The notes under the pieces are model-generated. The model was not told the DNA's origin. It did not search any database and saw nothing but the letters and a program-made list of their open reading frames with translations. This document shows positions 50,295-63,466 of a stretch of DNA of 64,000 nucleotides, piece by piece. Where the stretch lies: positions 22,886,495-22,950,494 of the forward strand of contig OZ037765.1 in assembly GCA_964035545.1 (NCBI GenBank), in the 5' to 3' direction. This stretch comes from Bugula neritina. Taxonomy: Eukaryota; Bryozoa; Gymnolaemata; Cheilostomatida; Bugulidae. The number at the start of each line of letters is the position of its first letter. Positions within the stretch are counted from its first letter, which is position 1. The position numbers and the translations under genes were made by a program.

Positions 50295-51846
50295 ATGGAT
50301 GGTATAGATAATACTGTTGAATGGGAAGAGGGCTGCCTTAGCTGCAAGGGTGATGACACCAACAGTTCGGGATATCTCTTGCACCCAGAAACTATGGATA
50401 CTCAAGATCTAACTAGGCTGTTGATAAAAGTAAATCAATAGCTAGAAATTCTATGTAAATTTGCTATCTGCAGGTATTCTTATGGGCATGAATTAGTGAT
50501 ACAAATTCAATGAAATTCATTCTTGTGATGGTAGCGCTTTCACTTTGTAACTTTAGTTGAAGTTTTAGTGGATTTTAAGGCCAAGTTATTGGACCTATTC
50601 CAATATTTTATTTTAAGTTGGTATACAAACGTGTGAATTTCAAAATTAAAACATGGTTTTAATGTGTGCATTTAAAATTATGTGGTTGCCCATATTTGTG
50701 ATGTGTTATAACAAAAATACCAACTAGAAAATATAGGCTATATAAGAACAAAGTTCTTGAATTTTAGCACATAGCAGTGGCATATGCATTAATGGAATTT
50801 GCAAATATTTTGACTAGAAATATTCAGGAAGTTGAATATTGGAATATTTAGGATAGCTGGATTGGTTTGAGATGTTCAATTGTCATTAAAATTAAATACA
50901 AATATGATTATACAAATATGATTACTTTTTGCTGCATGTGAGATTATTGTTTTTAACAGCAGATTTTTGTCAACTATCTTTCCCTAAGGGAGATTACTTC
51001 AAAATTGATAAGAAAAGTTATGATCAAGGTAATGTCACTTGTTTTTAATGAATTAACACATTTTTTACATGTTTTGCAGCGGGGCGTTGGGGTGGAGAGG
51101 CATTTTGACAAGTATAAGTTAATAGACTTGTTCTACAAATATGTGTTGCCTTTGCCTCAGCGCAAACATAGGCCTAATAGAAAAGGTTTACTGCTAGCTC
51201 AGTCACAACAGTTACTGGACAAGTTGAAGCTTGTTCCACTATCTACCACTAATAAGCTTATGAAAAATCATGCTGTGAAAAGGTCAGAACCATTTAGATA
51301 TTTTTTCCTTATAAAAATAAGATTACTTTTACAAAGATGCAAACCTAATTTTATAAAATCAACTTTTTAGCTAAGTTATTTTCATCTCTTACTTTGGGTA
51401 GTCTATAGCTTATCTTGTTATTAAAAACATACAACAACATTGATCATGCATGTAGTCTGGACAAAATAATGTATATTGCAATCAAATCAATTTCAACCAG
51501 TTACATAATAAATAGTCTTATATACCTCAGTCTATGTTTTGGACTTGTAAGGTGATTTTCTTTTCATAATTGCAGGAAGGCTCCAGATATTAATGATGTT
51601 CCTTTAAAGAAGCAAGGGTTAATAAATAGTCCTCTAACAAGTGACTCTAATGAAAAATTGCCGTTAAAACCTGCAGTCAACTTCAAACGAAAAGTAATTA
51701 AATTAGGTAACAGTACCATCTCAACAGAAGTCCAACCTGTGACTACTTCTACTACTCACTCCAACTCTACAGCAGCCCAGAAACAAGTTGAGACAACAGC
51801 TGAACCACCAGAGAAAAAAGCTAGAGCAAAAATCACGTGGCCGTAA
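50295..51846 (+). CDS. C2orf49: Ashwin homologue (tRNA-ligase complex subunit)
   Basis: Three exons, 50295-50429, 51080-51282 and 51576-51846; 202 aa. Ashwin is a small, largely disordered subunit of the animal tRNA-splicing ligase complex with RTCB, DDX1, FAM98B and CGI-99. Identification rests on three features of the family: the LLHPE motif near the N-terminus, the LIDLFYKYVLPLPQRK stretch (matching LTDLY...PLPQR), and the very C-terminal TWP preceded by a basic KKARAK segment. The middle is Ser/Thr-rich with Lys-rich patches and probably nuclear. An in-frame ATG at 50250 would add 15 hydrophobic residues; I prefer 50295 because a splice-acceptor-like CCTAG lies between. The human protein is slightly longer. 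Confidence 0.85.
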
Positions 51847-53208
51847 TATTTAACATGTATTCTGCAGTAGTAGTAAAGAGCTGTTGAAGAGAAAGTAGTT
51901 TTATGATGGACTTGTATCTGTGATCACATAGAGCATTTTTAATGGTATAGGTCAGACTTGTAATCTGCATGCAGATATGCACATTAACATAGAGCTGTAG
52001 ATAATTAGTTGATCCGAATTTATAAAAGAATATTTTTATAAAATTTGTAAATAACTGTTTATATTGCTATTACAAGCTCTTTTGAGCTGTATATTAGAAT
52101 ATATCCTGCATTTTAGTTGTTTCATTTGTTTAACCTGTCTTAGGTTTTGTACAAATACTCTCTATATTATGATTAATTTTATCCAGGCTTTTGACTAATA
52201 TCTTTTACAGTGAGTAAATAAGCTGAATGTATTAAATTTGATTAAAATCCAATAATTTAAACAAGTATTTAAAATATGAGCAACAAAATACTATGTAAAT
52301 AATCAATGTACATACGCCAACATTCACAAAACTTGGCCCTAGTGTAGTAAATGCTTGGCAAGCATGTGCTGGGCTTAGCATTTGAAGTTCATGACAGCAG
52401 TAGCCATATTCATTAGAATAACTTTTGTTATAGAGTAATTTTATTTTATCATAATATTTATGTAAAACAGGAAAATTTTACTTGAATAAAATCCAGGTAT
52501 GAACATCAAGAGATTTAAAACAAAATTGTAGATCACAACCAAGTGGAACATGATTACACAGGTGACGCTGGAAATCCTCTGCTATGAGACTTGAGAGCTA
52601 TAAAAATGTTTTGATTGCAGATAACCGCTTGAACTTATCTTATATTGTGAAAATAAGCAACAGAAAATAGTAAAAAGTAGAAAATAGAATAGTTAAAAAT
52701 TAGTGAATGTTTCCAAAAAAATATTAAACCCAGTCAAATGTAACTTAAATGGCAATATTTAATTAGTAGATAGTATGTACAAGTGGTTACAATCAGTTAA
52801 TTGCAAAAATTTTACTACTACTTATTGGCTATCAATCAACACCACCGATACTTGGCAGATATTATATATAACTTAAAACTAATGATCTAAATGCTTGAAA
52901 TAAAACGTTGTAAAGTTGTGTGTAAGGAATCCTTAAAACCACTGTCAAGACATTCAAACTACTATAGTAAATCATGTCACGGACATAAAATCTCTAAATT
53001 CAAATAGCATTTCACTGCTGAAAATTTCACTTCACTGTTTCCCATTTTGTTGTTTCGTGATAATAATTAACTAACATAACTGGACGGAGAATAAAAATAA
53101 CTTATGGACGCAGGTTACTTGTTTATATGTAATCTTTTACTAATAAAATTATGATTGTACATCAAAAAAATAATTTAATAAGAAGAAAATTAGCAGTCCC
53201 TGCAACAC
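51847..53208. other. Spacer between convergent Ashwin and FBXL6-like genes
   Basis: AT-rich, with the 3' UTRs of two convergent genes. No further gene seen. Confidence 0.6.
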
Positions 53209-56200
53209 CTATGCAGACAATGCGCATTTTTTCCGAAGAGCAGTCACTTCAAATTTGCCTTCATATTTTCTCTTTATGCCTCTTGGCAGTTGCCTGCATG
53301 ATTCAATATTCAGTGTCTCTAAGTTAGGAAAGTTTTTCAACAAGGCTCTACAAGACAAACAAATGAACATGTAATTGTATAAAAGACGGTATCAACAAAT
53401 GTTAGAGATAGAGCTGGAAATGATGCACCAAAGCATTAATGTAACCTTTTAAATTTCACAGAGAGGTTTTTAAACAGTATGTCATGAATATATGGTATCG
53501 GACCAATGGACAAAAGCTGCATACATATTAAAGCTGTTGATAAAGAAGTACTTGTGAATATATATATCTATATATAGTTGAGATTGTGTGAATCATAATT
53601 TACCGAAGTTGAAACATGACTATTGCAGTTCCTGAACAATGGAGAACTTTCAATTTTTCACCAGTTGAACCGAGCAGAGATGCCAAAATCCGGCTAAATA
53701 CAGAATCACTGCAATTTTTCAACCAAGATATATCCAACTCTTCTAGGTTTTCTACAAGCTAAGTATAACAGTGTGTTATGCATTGGTTGTTTCCATGCAG
53801 AATGATATAAATATTGTACCAGTTCAACCAGATGAAGTTTTTATTGCAAAAGTACTTTGTAGAAAAGTTTATCATCCATACCATGCTTAAATCCATTTCA
53901 ATACCATTTACAAGAGATACATCACAAAGATTCAAGGACTGCAGTTTTGGTAGAGATGGGCCTTCAAAGAGACACTGCATATGTGCCAAGTTCCAGCCAC
54001 GCAAATCCAAATACTTTAGATTAGGAGAGTTTCGTAGAAAACTAGAAAACAAAAAATTATATTATAGTAACAAAGAAAGAAAAATTTCTAGAAGAGAATG
54101 TAGTTAACATTATAAAACTAAAAAAGCTATATAAATTAGCGTAGTTACAGCCATAGGTGATGCCCAAGTGGACATAACTGAATGCACCACTGATTGGTTT
54201 AAAACACTGTGTGCTACGTTTTCAGTAATAATAGAATAGAGGCCTGAAAAGCAATCTAACTGAGGAAAATGTCCATCACCAAAACTGCTAGACTTACTGA
54301 AAAAACACTATTTCAGCACAGACATGTTCTTTTTGGGGTGTTTGTGTATTCAATAGGAATAGAGAAAAGCCTTATTTGACATGTGTTAAATTACATTCAC
54401 AGTCGGTCCTGGGGAAAACTTTTGCTAAATTGCATGTGAACACACAATTTCCAAACTGATAAGCCAATCAGAGTAAGCCATCTTTTGGAAACAGGAATTG
54501 TTTTCCATTTAATCTCTCAATGTAGAAGTCCAGAACAGCAAGTTAATGCATGCATTACACTAATTCTCCTCACATCAACCATTATTTTTACAATTTGAAG
54601 ATGCATCAAATAATTTGTGAACTTGATTCAAATAATTTAAAATAGTGTACTGAGTTTGTGTTTGCGTCTTATTAAACTTTTTATTGACACCGGGGCTGAA
54701 AAAATATCAAATTGCAAACCATCAATGGGAGTTGTCTCCTTATAAGATATATAAATGAAGCTATAAAGAAAGAATGTGTTAACAAATAACATGAGAGTTC
54801 AAGATATAAAGAATTGCATTATAATGCAATTCCATTATAACTTTGTACAGTTGATTAAATTTTATACACCGCAATTTCCAAAAAAATTCATATATAATAT
54901 TATTTATAATTATGTCTGTCACATTAGTACATACATACATATTTTACACAAACTTTAAAATAAAATGTTAATATCACAACTCTGAAGTATGTTTGTTGCC
55001 ACTTTGTATTCTAGTTCTTAAAGAGAAAACAACTCTCATTATTTAAAAAAAAGCCCACACCTAATTGAATCAACACATGTATATAAAATTTGCATGAAAT
55101 AATTTTTTATTACCAACAGACCATTGATCAGTTACTTTCTAATCAGAGAGAAGTTTGCTCATGACTAGCAATTAATTTATCAAATGTTAATATTTCCTAA
55201 AATAAGACTACAAAAACTGTTATTAGCTAAACAAGTTTTTGAAAAAAATTTCTTTGTTAAAAACGAACAACTTTATACTTACATAGTAAGAGCAAGTTTG
55301 GTTTTAGGAGCTGTGAACTCTATCAGATTAGGAAAGTAAGTTTCGGACTCCAAATCATCTGTGACTGCCTGTAATCAGTATTATAAGTTTATACATGATG
55401 AAAATATTTTATAGATAAAACGTAATTTTATCACACTGAAACCTTTGGTGTACACAAATTTTTTTGTAAATTAATAAAAGGCATATATTAAAAACTTAAA
55501 ATAACATGCTCAGCCAATCGTGGCTATCTATACAATCAACATGTGATGAATTCACCGGAATAGCTATTTTCAAAAACTTGATCCCCGCATGGTCCAAAGA
55601 ATTTAAGCGATCACTAAAGCTAATATTAATATACTAAACTACGAACATACCTGAGCTAATTAAACAAAAACATTTTTATGTTTAATGCTAGCATATTAAA
55701 GAGTTGCTTCTATCTACTTTAAATGTTTCCACAGAACTATATAAATCAAAGGGAGGGATTACCTGAGCAGTGGAACATTGAGACATCCTCAGCACTTCTA
55801 AACTAGAAGAAATGGCCTCAAACATTTGGAGTAGAGTTGAATGGTCAGGTAATACTGCGCGTGAAATATCCAATAGAGTCAGCTGCTTAAGAGACTTAAT
55901 AGATGTGAACACAGCCTTGTGAATCCTAGTATTAAGGCAACCAGCTATTTCCACTTTCTTCAGAGTCATGCAATGGTGAGTCAGAATATCACATATTCCA
56001 GCAGAAAGCTCCCCACAGTTATTCATATTGGAAATGTTGAGTGCCTCGAGACCTTCGAAACCTCTAGCTATGTACTTCAGACTATCGGGTCTGACTTTAT
56101 CACATCCTTGAATGTTGAGAGATTTTAGTCCAGGGAATTTATCAACTACAAACTGTGAAACAGCATTGAGTTAGAGGAGTTCTCACAGAGAATACTGCAG

Positions 56201-57937
56201 GTCTGTGGTATTATAATAACATTTCATCACAGAATCATACACTTTGTGATGTTTGAATAAAGTTTAACTAGAAGTCAATGATGTGGGCTACAACCAGAGG
56301 CAGGGGCAAAATGAAGCCAATTGATTACCTTGAAGCAGCAGTAAGGCAAAATAGAGAAAAGTTTGACAAAGAATTGAAATCAACCACAAAAACAATTTCT
56401 TAAATCGAATGATGTTTAAGAGTACTATTATTAAACCAAGTAGCTGATTTTAAAGCAACGAAAGGCTAAAAATCCCAAATTTTAAAGGAAAAAAGTTTTG
56501 GGTACTTTAAATCATCCTTCACCACATATCAAATATTTTTAAATTCTCCAATGAAAACCATAATTAACCAACAGTAGCATTGGTATGGACTGATACTTCA
56601 AATTTCTTACTTTTAACCAGAGCTGGCAAGTAGAAATTTTGCTTGTGCATTATATATCAATGAGAAGAAAGACTAGATATAACATATACCTGAATGAGTT
56701 TAGAGTTGACCTTTTTGCATTCAGATAAGCAAAGGTGACGCAATTGAGAGAGGTAGCCACGTTCTGAGAGATGTTTAAGCGCCATTTCTTGAGATTTGAT
56801 CCAACCAAACGACAAGTCTAAAGAATGCCAGAGCGATGGATCTGTTGATACTAACCTCCATTGTTTACACACTGTAGATAACCTAGTGTAAAGACAATAT
56901 ACTGTACAAAGCATATCGCAGTTACCAGTTTAAATCGTACTTTACCATAATTATATTAGATGATCAAAAGAAAGTCAGAATGATGTTTGAAAACGATCAG
57001 TCCAAAGAAGATTTGCATTAATGTGGGGTAGCATTAGTCTAACACATATTATTTGTCAGCTCACAAGGTAATACTGCATATCTACACTCTGTATGTCACA
57101 TGAACACCCAGGGTACTCCGAAGACGTACTAGTAATTTCCCTTTCTGACACTACGACTACAGCATTAGACTAAGTTGAGTTTCTCTATAAAGTTTAAAAA
57201 TAGAGCTTACATCTTCCGATACATTTCAATACAAACTTGTATAAATTATATAAATTCGCTGACAATGTAAAGTTACTGAACAATAAAAAAGAGCGTCTCT
57301 TTTATGCAGTATATTTTTAGAGCTTTTTACCATTTATTGTGAGATAATTTAAGAGTATTTTCAATATTCTAAAGCAAGCAGTTTTGAGTCAGTATTGAAA
57401 CGAACCGACCAACCTGAGAAGAAGCTTGAGTTTGCTGGGTTCACTAGCCACTGCCAATTGAAATATTTTCAATAATACTTTAGCAGGTATATAATTACTC
57501 CAAGCATTTGCATGTACAGACAAATCAGCTTGAGTAATGCTTTGTTTTACCTCAACCTTTCGCTTTTTCTTTGTGACTTTTGTTTTTTGAGTAACATCTT
57601 CCCTTTGAAAAGCAATACCAATAATATGAATAACCTAAGAATAATTCAAGAGTTTGAAAACAGAAAAGATTTATCAATCATACAGATTTTAAAATAATTT
57701 TTTGGAGATTATAATTATGGTTTGGCACTTATATTTAATTCAAATCTTGCAATGAAGAAGTTTCAATTCTTACAACTCGTCATTAGGGACATAATCTTCA
57801 TCAGAGCTATCGTCTTCATCAGATAACACACACTTGTCACCGTTTCTTTTTGATGATAGCCTGACTAGGATAGGAGCGCTACTTTTCTTTCTTTTCCTTC
57901 CAACACCAGAGCTAATCTTAGCTATTAGTCTGTCCAT
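53209..57937 (-). CDS. FBXL6: F-box/leucine-rich-repeat protein, FBXL6-like
   Basis: Eight exons, 5' to 3': 57937-57774, 57602-57414, 56882-56690, 56152-55763, 55368-55283, 54041-53882, 53758-53604, 53347-53209; 491 aa. Probable substrate-recognition subunit of an SCF (SKP1-CUL1-F-box) ubiquitin ligase. Order: a basic then acidic N-terminus (GRKRKKSS; DEDDSSDEDYVPNDE), a second Lys-rich patch (KKKRKVE, nuclear-localisation-like), the F-box (WSNYIPAKVLLKIFQLAV; LSTVCKQWRLVSTDPSLWHS, residues ~85-140), then leucine-rich repeats (LSQLRHLCLSECKKV; FPGLKSLNIQGCDKVRPDSL; FPNLETLNIESC) to the C-terminus, LPRGIKR followed by a charged tail. The WxxxIPxxVLxKIF form of the F-box and the basic ending fit FBXL6. 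The fifth exon is short and less certain. Confidence 0.82.
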
Positions 57938-58879
57938 TTCACTGTATATAGCAAAATAAGTCACCTGGAGGATCAGCTAAGTGCAAGTTTGGTATATCAT
58001 TTACAGTAAATAGAGATACCTATTTTATATAATAATATAGAATAACTTTAAGTTTTAGGCTATTTGACTCTATGCTAATGACGTTCACTTGCAAATATTG
58101 TACTATTATGAAATAAACAGAGGTTCCAGCTTATGTTGTTGACATGACAGATAAACTATTGCTACACCCGATATAAGCAAAGATACAAGAAAAGCACATA
58201 GCTGTTACTGCAAAGGTTAAATTTCACCATTACTATATTTAATTTAGTTAGCGACTAGTTTATCATAAAGTAATTAAACAGAAAACCCAAGACAATGTGC
58301 AATGTGCATAGCTGGTAATTTTGAGTTCAATTGGCAGGAAGATATGTGAAAATTTGCTTTCTGTTCCTGAGACCATAACAAGTTAGTTAGATTTTTGAGT
58401 GCAACACAACTCCAAAATAGTGCCTATTATTAAAAAACAATTTCCATCTAGAGAGATGCTGTTCTAGTACATTCCATCACAAGTATAAGATATGAAGTAC
58501 ACAATCAAGAAGACAAAATTTACAATATTTACAGACACAGGCATATAAATAATTTAGCAGGCTTTTACTAGTGAAAACTGAAAATATTGCCAATTACTTT
58601 TTAACTTTAATGATAATATATATTAAATAGGCTAAAATCTTCTAAAAAATAGTTCAAGTATTACCCATTCATCATTGCGAAGATTATAAGAGTAGTTATT
58701 AATTTTTAATAAAATGTTTTGCGTAATTCTTGCAGAACCGTTGATTTTAGGTAATAATCATAGACATATCTAAAATTGGCAATGTTGCATATAAGATCAT
58801 GTAACATTATGATAAAGTTGAACCTAACGTTAAAAGTATCATTATTCAGCATTGTATGACTTCAAAGTTTGAATGTGTG

Positions 58880-59670
58880 GGTATAACTATAAGTATTGCC
58901 ATTGGCATTGGTGTATTTTTAGAATTACTATTAACATTATAATGATGAATATTTATATTATAATTATACCAATACTAATAGTGATACACAAGTTAAATTA
59001 GCATTACAAATACATGCTTATGTTCGTAGTCAGTGTCACTATCATAGTGATAGTCATACATTTATACTTATAGACTATCAGTATCAGTATGAGTATTAGT
59101 ATTACTATGACTATGTCTATAGTTATACATTTTATATACTTAGTCTTATACTTACAGTTATACTAATACTAATAGTACTACTAATACTTATAGTTATAGA
59201 GTTATAGTTATACTCAACCAACCAATACAAAACAGATACTACTAGTAATACTAATGCTTATAGTTATAAGTTATGCTTATAATAATTATTATTATTATAC
59301 TAATACTAATAGTAATACTAAGTCTAATAGTAATAGTAGTGGTAACACTTGTTTATACTTAGAGACTATCAATATCACTATAGATAGAGTGATGCTGATG
59401 GTTATTCCTATAACTATAAGTATAATTATATTGGTATTCACATTCGACCAACGTTTAACTTTAAGTTTTATACTTACAGTTTGTGAGTTTACCATAATTT
59501 ATCAATAATCCTTATCGTTATCATTATCAATATCATTATCATAATCATAATGATAATGATTATCATTATGATTATGTGGAAATTCAACTTACACGAAGTC
59601 TAACTGTAACTCTAAACCTAATAACTATAGGTGATTACTAACAACTAATAATTTATACTAATAGTAATAT
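58880..59670. repeat. Degenerate ACT/AGT/ATT simple-repeat field
   Basis: Words such as TATCAGTATCAGTATGAG, ACTAATACTAATAGTAATAC, and a clean palindromic stretch of ATCATAATCATAATGATAAT type around 59520-59575. Open frames across it are low-complexity artefacts. Confidence 0.75.
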
Positions 59671-60799
59671 ACATACTCATAGAATACCTAAAACAGGAAC
59701 GTTTTATTTTTAATCATTTAAAATTGCTGAGTCGGCAAGGTGCAAATTGCTTGCAAGTAATCACTGTAATGAAATGTCCATGTCTCTAGGAGTGAAAATC
59801 GCAAGTTGACACTCAAAGAAAAAGGTCAAAGACCGTGCTTGCTCAAAGTGGGAGGTGTTTAGAGCAAATTTAGATTTTTATTCGCGCTTGGAATATAATA
59901 TTTGAAGCTACACGTGCCTACCCCCAAGTTTTAGGCTCCAACTATTAGGTTTCAAGGTATTTCCAACGGGGTATGCATTTTGTCACGCCGTTGGTCATGT
60001 GACATTTCTGTGCGCAAACTTCTGTGAAGATAACTACAATACTGAAGGTTGTTGCCCTCAAAGTTTTATTAAAAGAATTGACAGTCATTTACATGATTAT
60101 AAGCCTGTAGTGACGGTATAATTAAAATTAAACGTTTATCACAAAACAAAAATAGTAAACACTTTTTTCTCTATCTTATAGTGACAAATGCAACTGTAGT
60201 TCTCAAGCTGCACATGTTCAATTGGATTTGAAAGGCAGAAAACTCCACCTTTTACATCTTCCTGTTGGCAAATAATTATTTACAACAATTTTGCTTTTTC
60301 TAAGATAATTGATTGCTCTTCTCTTAGCTTGACTCAAGCAGTGCACATAACATGGCGAACATCTGTTTATTTTGTGAAACAAATATACTTGTAATAGCAG
60401 ACAACTATATTTATATTCATCACTACCCACTTACAAAAAACTAAGTTGCATAATAAGCATAATGTAGTTTTTAAGTTTTATTTTGTACTATGTTTATTAT
60501 TTTTTGTAGCTGAGTTTATCCTATAGCAGCAAATATTTTATAGTTTCTTTAACCGCATTCTTAGTCAACACAGCTTTTCAGTCATTTCATAGTCATAGTT
60601 AGCCATAACATCAGTATTTTCATTTGTATAACATATCTCACAAAGTTCATAATAAGTAACAACACACCACACTACACTAATTACAAATAAGGGTTGGTAG
60701 TTTTATCAAGTTTACATACAATATTTATTAATACAGTGCACAAGCCACTAAACTGCAGTTAATGTAGCAAGATGCAAAGAAAAATCGATTAACTTTTCC

Positions 60800-60802
<3 letters not shown>

Positions 60803-60875
<73 letters not shown>
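60803..60875. repeat. (TA)n microsatellite
   Basis: About 36 uninterrupted TA dinucleotides. Confidence 0.95.
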
Positions 60876-60878
<3 letters not shown>

Positions 60879-62389
60879 CATGCTAGCTTTGCACAAGTAT
60901 ATTATGACCCTGTATTATATAACTATACAAACTTGTTAGCATAAGAATAAATTTGGTAATGAAATGGTATTACTTTATCGGTTAACTTTACAATGTATAT
61001 AAGCCAAATAGTAGATTACAAGAGTACTGTCACCCATCTTGAGTGCCCATGGTGGAATAGGTTCGAAAGAAAGGAGAGCAGATTACAGGGGCAGGCAATT
61101 TATTCTTGCAAACCATTCTTTTCAATACATGACCCATTCAAAGTAATATTCTGCATTCAACTTTCAACTTTCTGTTAAGCTCAAACATTATTCCTATCAG
61201 TGTAGAATTCTCAGTTGAAGAAATTGCTTTGCTAAGCTGCATGCAATTTGAAAAATGTCACAGTTGCCTTAAAGCAATGCTGAAACCATGACTTTTCATA
61301 AAGAACTTGGAAATACGGATGATCTTGCATCTTGAGCCAATGTTACTTGAGAGTTTTTGACTATAATTAGTGGCCAGTATAAACCTTAACCAATACTGAT
61401 GTGGCTTATTAGCCAAGCAAGTCCATGACTAGATGATTTACACAATTACAGCCCTTTGTAAGGCTTATTAGCTGCTATACATGAAGTTACAACGAATATT
61501 ACCTTGTACCTGTGATAAACAGTATCAAAATTTATAGTCATGTTTGTTTTCTTTACTAACAAATAATAGCATAACTCCACACAGGAAATTGTCTCAACAG
61601 CAATCTATCTGTAGACCTCAATGTTAAAAACTAATTAGGAAATAACTTTAAATTATTGATGTTTTGCTTTATTGCATTATTTTTGATTGAGTGTAGTGCA
61701 GTTTTGATTTGAATTCTAATTTGACATCTAAAGTAATGAAGTGCATAATACAAGCCTAAAATATCAGCTTGCTGTATTTCCAACACTAATTTAATAAAAT
61801 TAATCAATAATATTATATTAGGCATATAACAAAAATGTGATAATAATCAACAACAGAACATTTACGCAGAACTACTACAGAAAAAATCAATTATTTTTAA
61901 TCATAATAAATACATACAGTATATGGCTCTACAACCATTATATTAGTTAGGCAAAACTATGAACAAAGATAACTATTTTATTATTATAAGCAAGTGCAAG
62001 TCATCAAAATGTAGCCATAATTTCTTTTGTGTAATTCCATGTGCAAACTATGTAAGCTGTTTTCGAACTTACTGGTGCGTAATAAATTTTCAAAGAAAGT
62101 ATAAAACATTTAAACAATTAAATATGATATTGATAAGAAAAACATTTGGTATAATATCAAATGCATTAGAGTATTAAGCTGTATTAATGTGCATTATTCA
62201 ACTAAGTTGAAGAACCTAGCCCTACACTATCTAATTAATCAAAACTAATATATTCTCTAAACTAAAATGATACAATATTATTATAAGTGATTAAAAAAGT
62301 CTACAACAGCAGAGTGACTGAAAATCATAAAAACAAATGAGAGTATGAGGTAAGGCATAGGATATAAAGCAGAGAGCCTGTCCGCTGGA

Positions 62390-63466
62390 TTAAGTGCTAA
62401 TTGATTGTCTGTGTGTTTGGTTGGACAGGTTAGAATTACCAGTATTGTTATTATTTCCCAGTTTGTTAGCTACAAGCAAGCCAGATATAACTTGGGCTAT
62501 AGCTGACCCTTTGACACCAGTAGTACCAACTGCCTCAGCTCTCTCCGAGATTGCACTAATCACATCATCAACCCCCTCTGGTGGAGTTTCTTCTTTCTTG
62601 CAGACCTTTTCGTCCTCTGGCATGTCTTTAGGCAGCTCATGTTCGGCAGGGGGAAGCTGGACATCTGGCGTTTTAGGTTCTTGTGGCATGCTGACACAGT
62701 CATGCTGGTCATATTGAAGCTGACTCTCAAACGACTGAGTGCAACGATCACAAGGGTACAAATTTCCGTCTGAAGGCACATACTTACAAGGCACGGCTTT
62801 CTTGCGATGACTTAGAGCGGAGTCATAACTTAGGTTCAAGCTGTCTTCGCTGTCAGCACGCTGATCTAGAGACGTGCTGTCATTTACTGGTGAGTCTGGT
62901 GTGGGTGTACTCAGCTGCTGCTGGATTTGATCCATCAACATCTTTTTGTATGGAGTACTCAGCTCATCAACGGAATGTTCATTCTTAACAGCAGCAATCA
63001 CACTGAAACACAGGCAGCTACAGCTATATTTCAGTGCATAAACTATTACCTTTAAAGATTTAGGATTCTGGGTTGAAGCGAAATAGACAGGTTTTGCAAT
63101 CAATTTGACAAATTTTGTTGCTGTATTAAACATCTAAAGAATGGTGTACAGACTGAAGTTGATAATGTCAACACTCAATAAGAGCAGACAAAAGAACTGA
63201 ATTATGACAATGAAACCTTAGACAGGCAAACACAATTCTTAAATTTATGTCTCATTTAATTGTTTTATTTATGGTAGAGTAAATAACTTTATGGCAAAAC
63301 TTATCTTTACATTCCATAGGCTGAGAACATAAAATTAACAAGCAAGCCCAATGAGAGAAGGGGAAAGCTATACCAACCTGTCATCTAGATTCTGTGGATT
63401 TATGCCGTGCACACTACGGAGATGTTTTTTAAGTATGTGTCTATATATGAGATTTTCCCCACAAAC
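62390..63466 (-). CDS. C2H2 zinc-finger protein, C-terminal part
   Basis: Two exons, 63466-63378 and 63002-62390, joined in frame (AG|T GTG); about 233 residues before the stop. Earlier exons lie beyond the right edge. The first exon holds the second half of a C2H2 finger: C, 12 residues, H, 4 residues, H (CGENLIYRHILKKHLRSVH), so the first Cys should be in the preceding exon. The last exon is mostly disordered, Ser/Pro/Glu-rich, with a second degenerate finger-like motif CDRCTQSFESQLQYDQHDC, an Ala/Gly/Val segment (VGTTGVKGSAIAQVISGLL) and an Asn-rich end (NNNNTGNSNLSNQ). Probably a nuclear DNA-binding protein; the family cannot be fixed from this part. Confidence 0.75.

Larger units (their letters stand above)
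57938..62389. other. Long region without a supported gene
   Basis: Holds a simple-repeat field (58880-59670) and a long (TA)n tract (60803-60875). Frames of 60-85 codons at 59254-59508, 60218-60430 and 61959-62177 show no domain. A GC-richer, less repetitive island at about 59740-60010 contains GTCATGTGAC (59994-60003) and could be a promoter or first exon, but no following coding exon can be recognised. Confidence 0.45.

Noticed and set aside
59254-59508. 84-codon open frame over the simple-repeat field
   Set aside because: Asn/Ser/Thr/Ile low complexity matching the repeat words; the opposite strand is open as well.
62394-62717. 107-codon open frame on the plus strand
   Set aside because: Exact antisense of the zinc-finger last exon, whose Pro/Glu-rich codons keep the opposite strand open.
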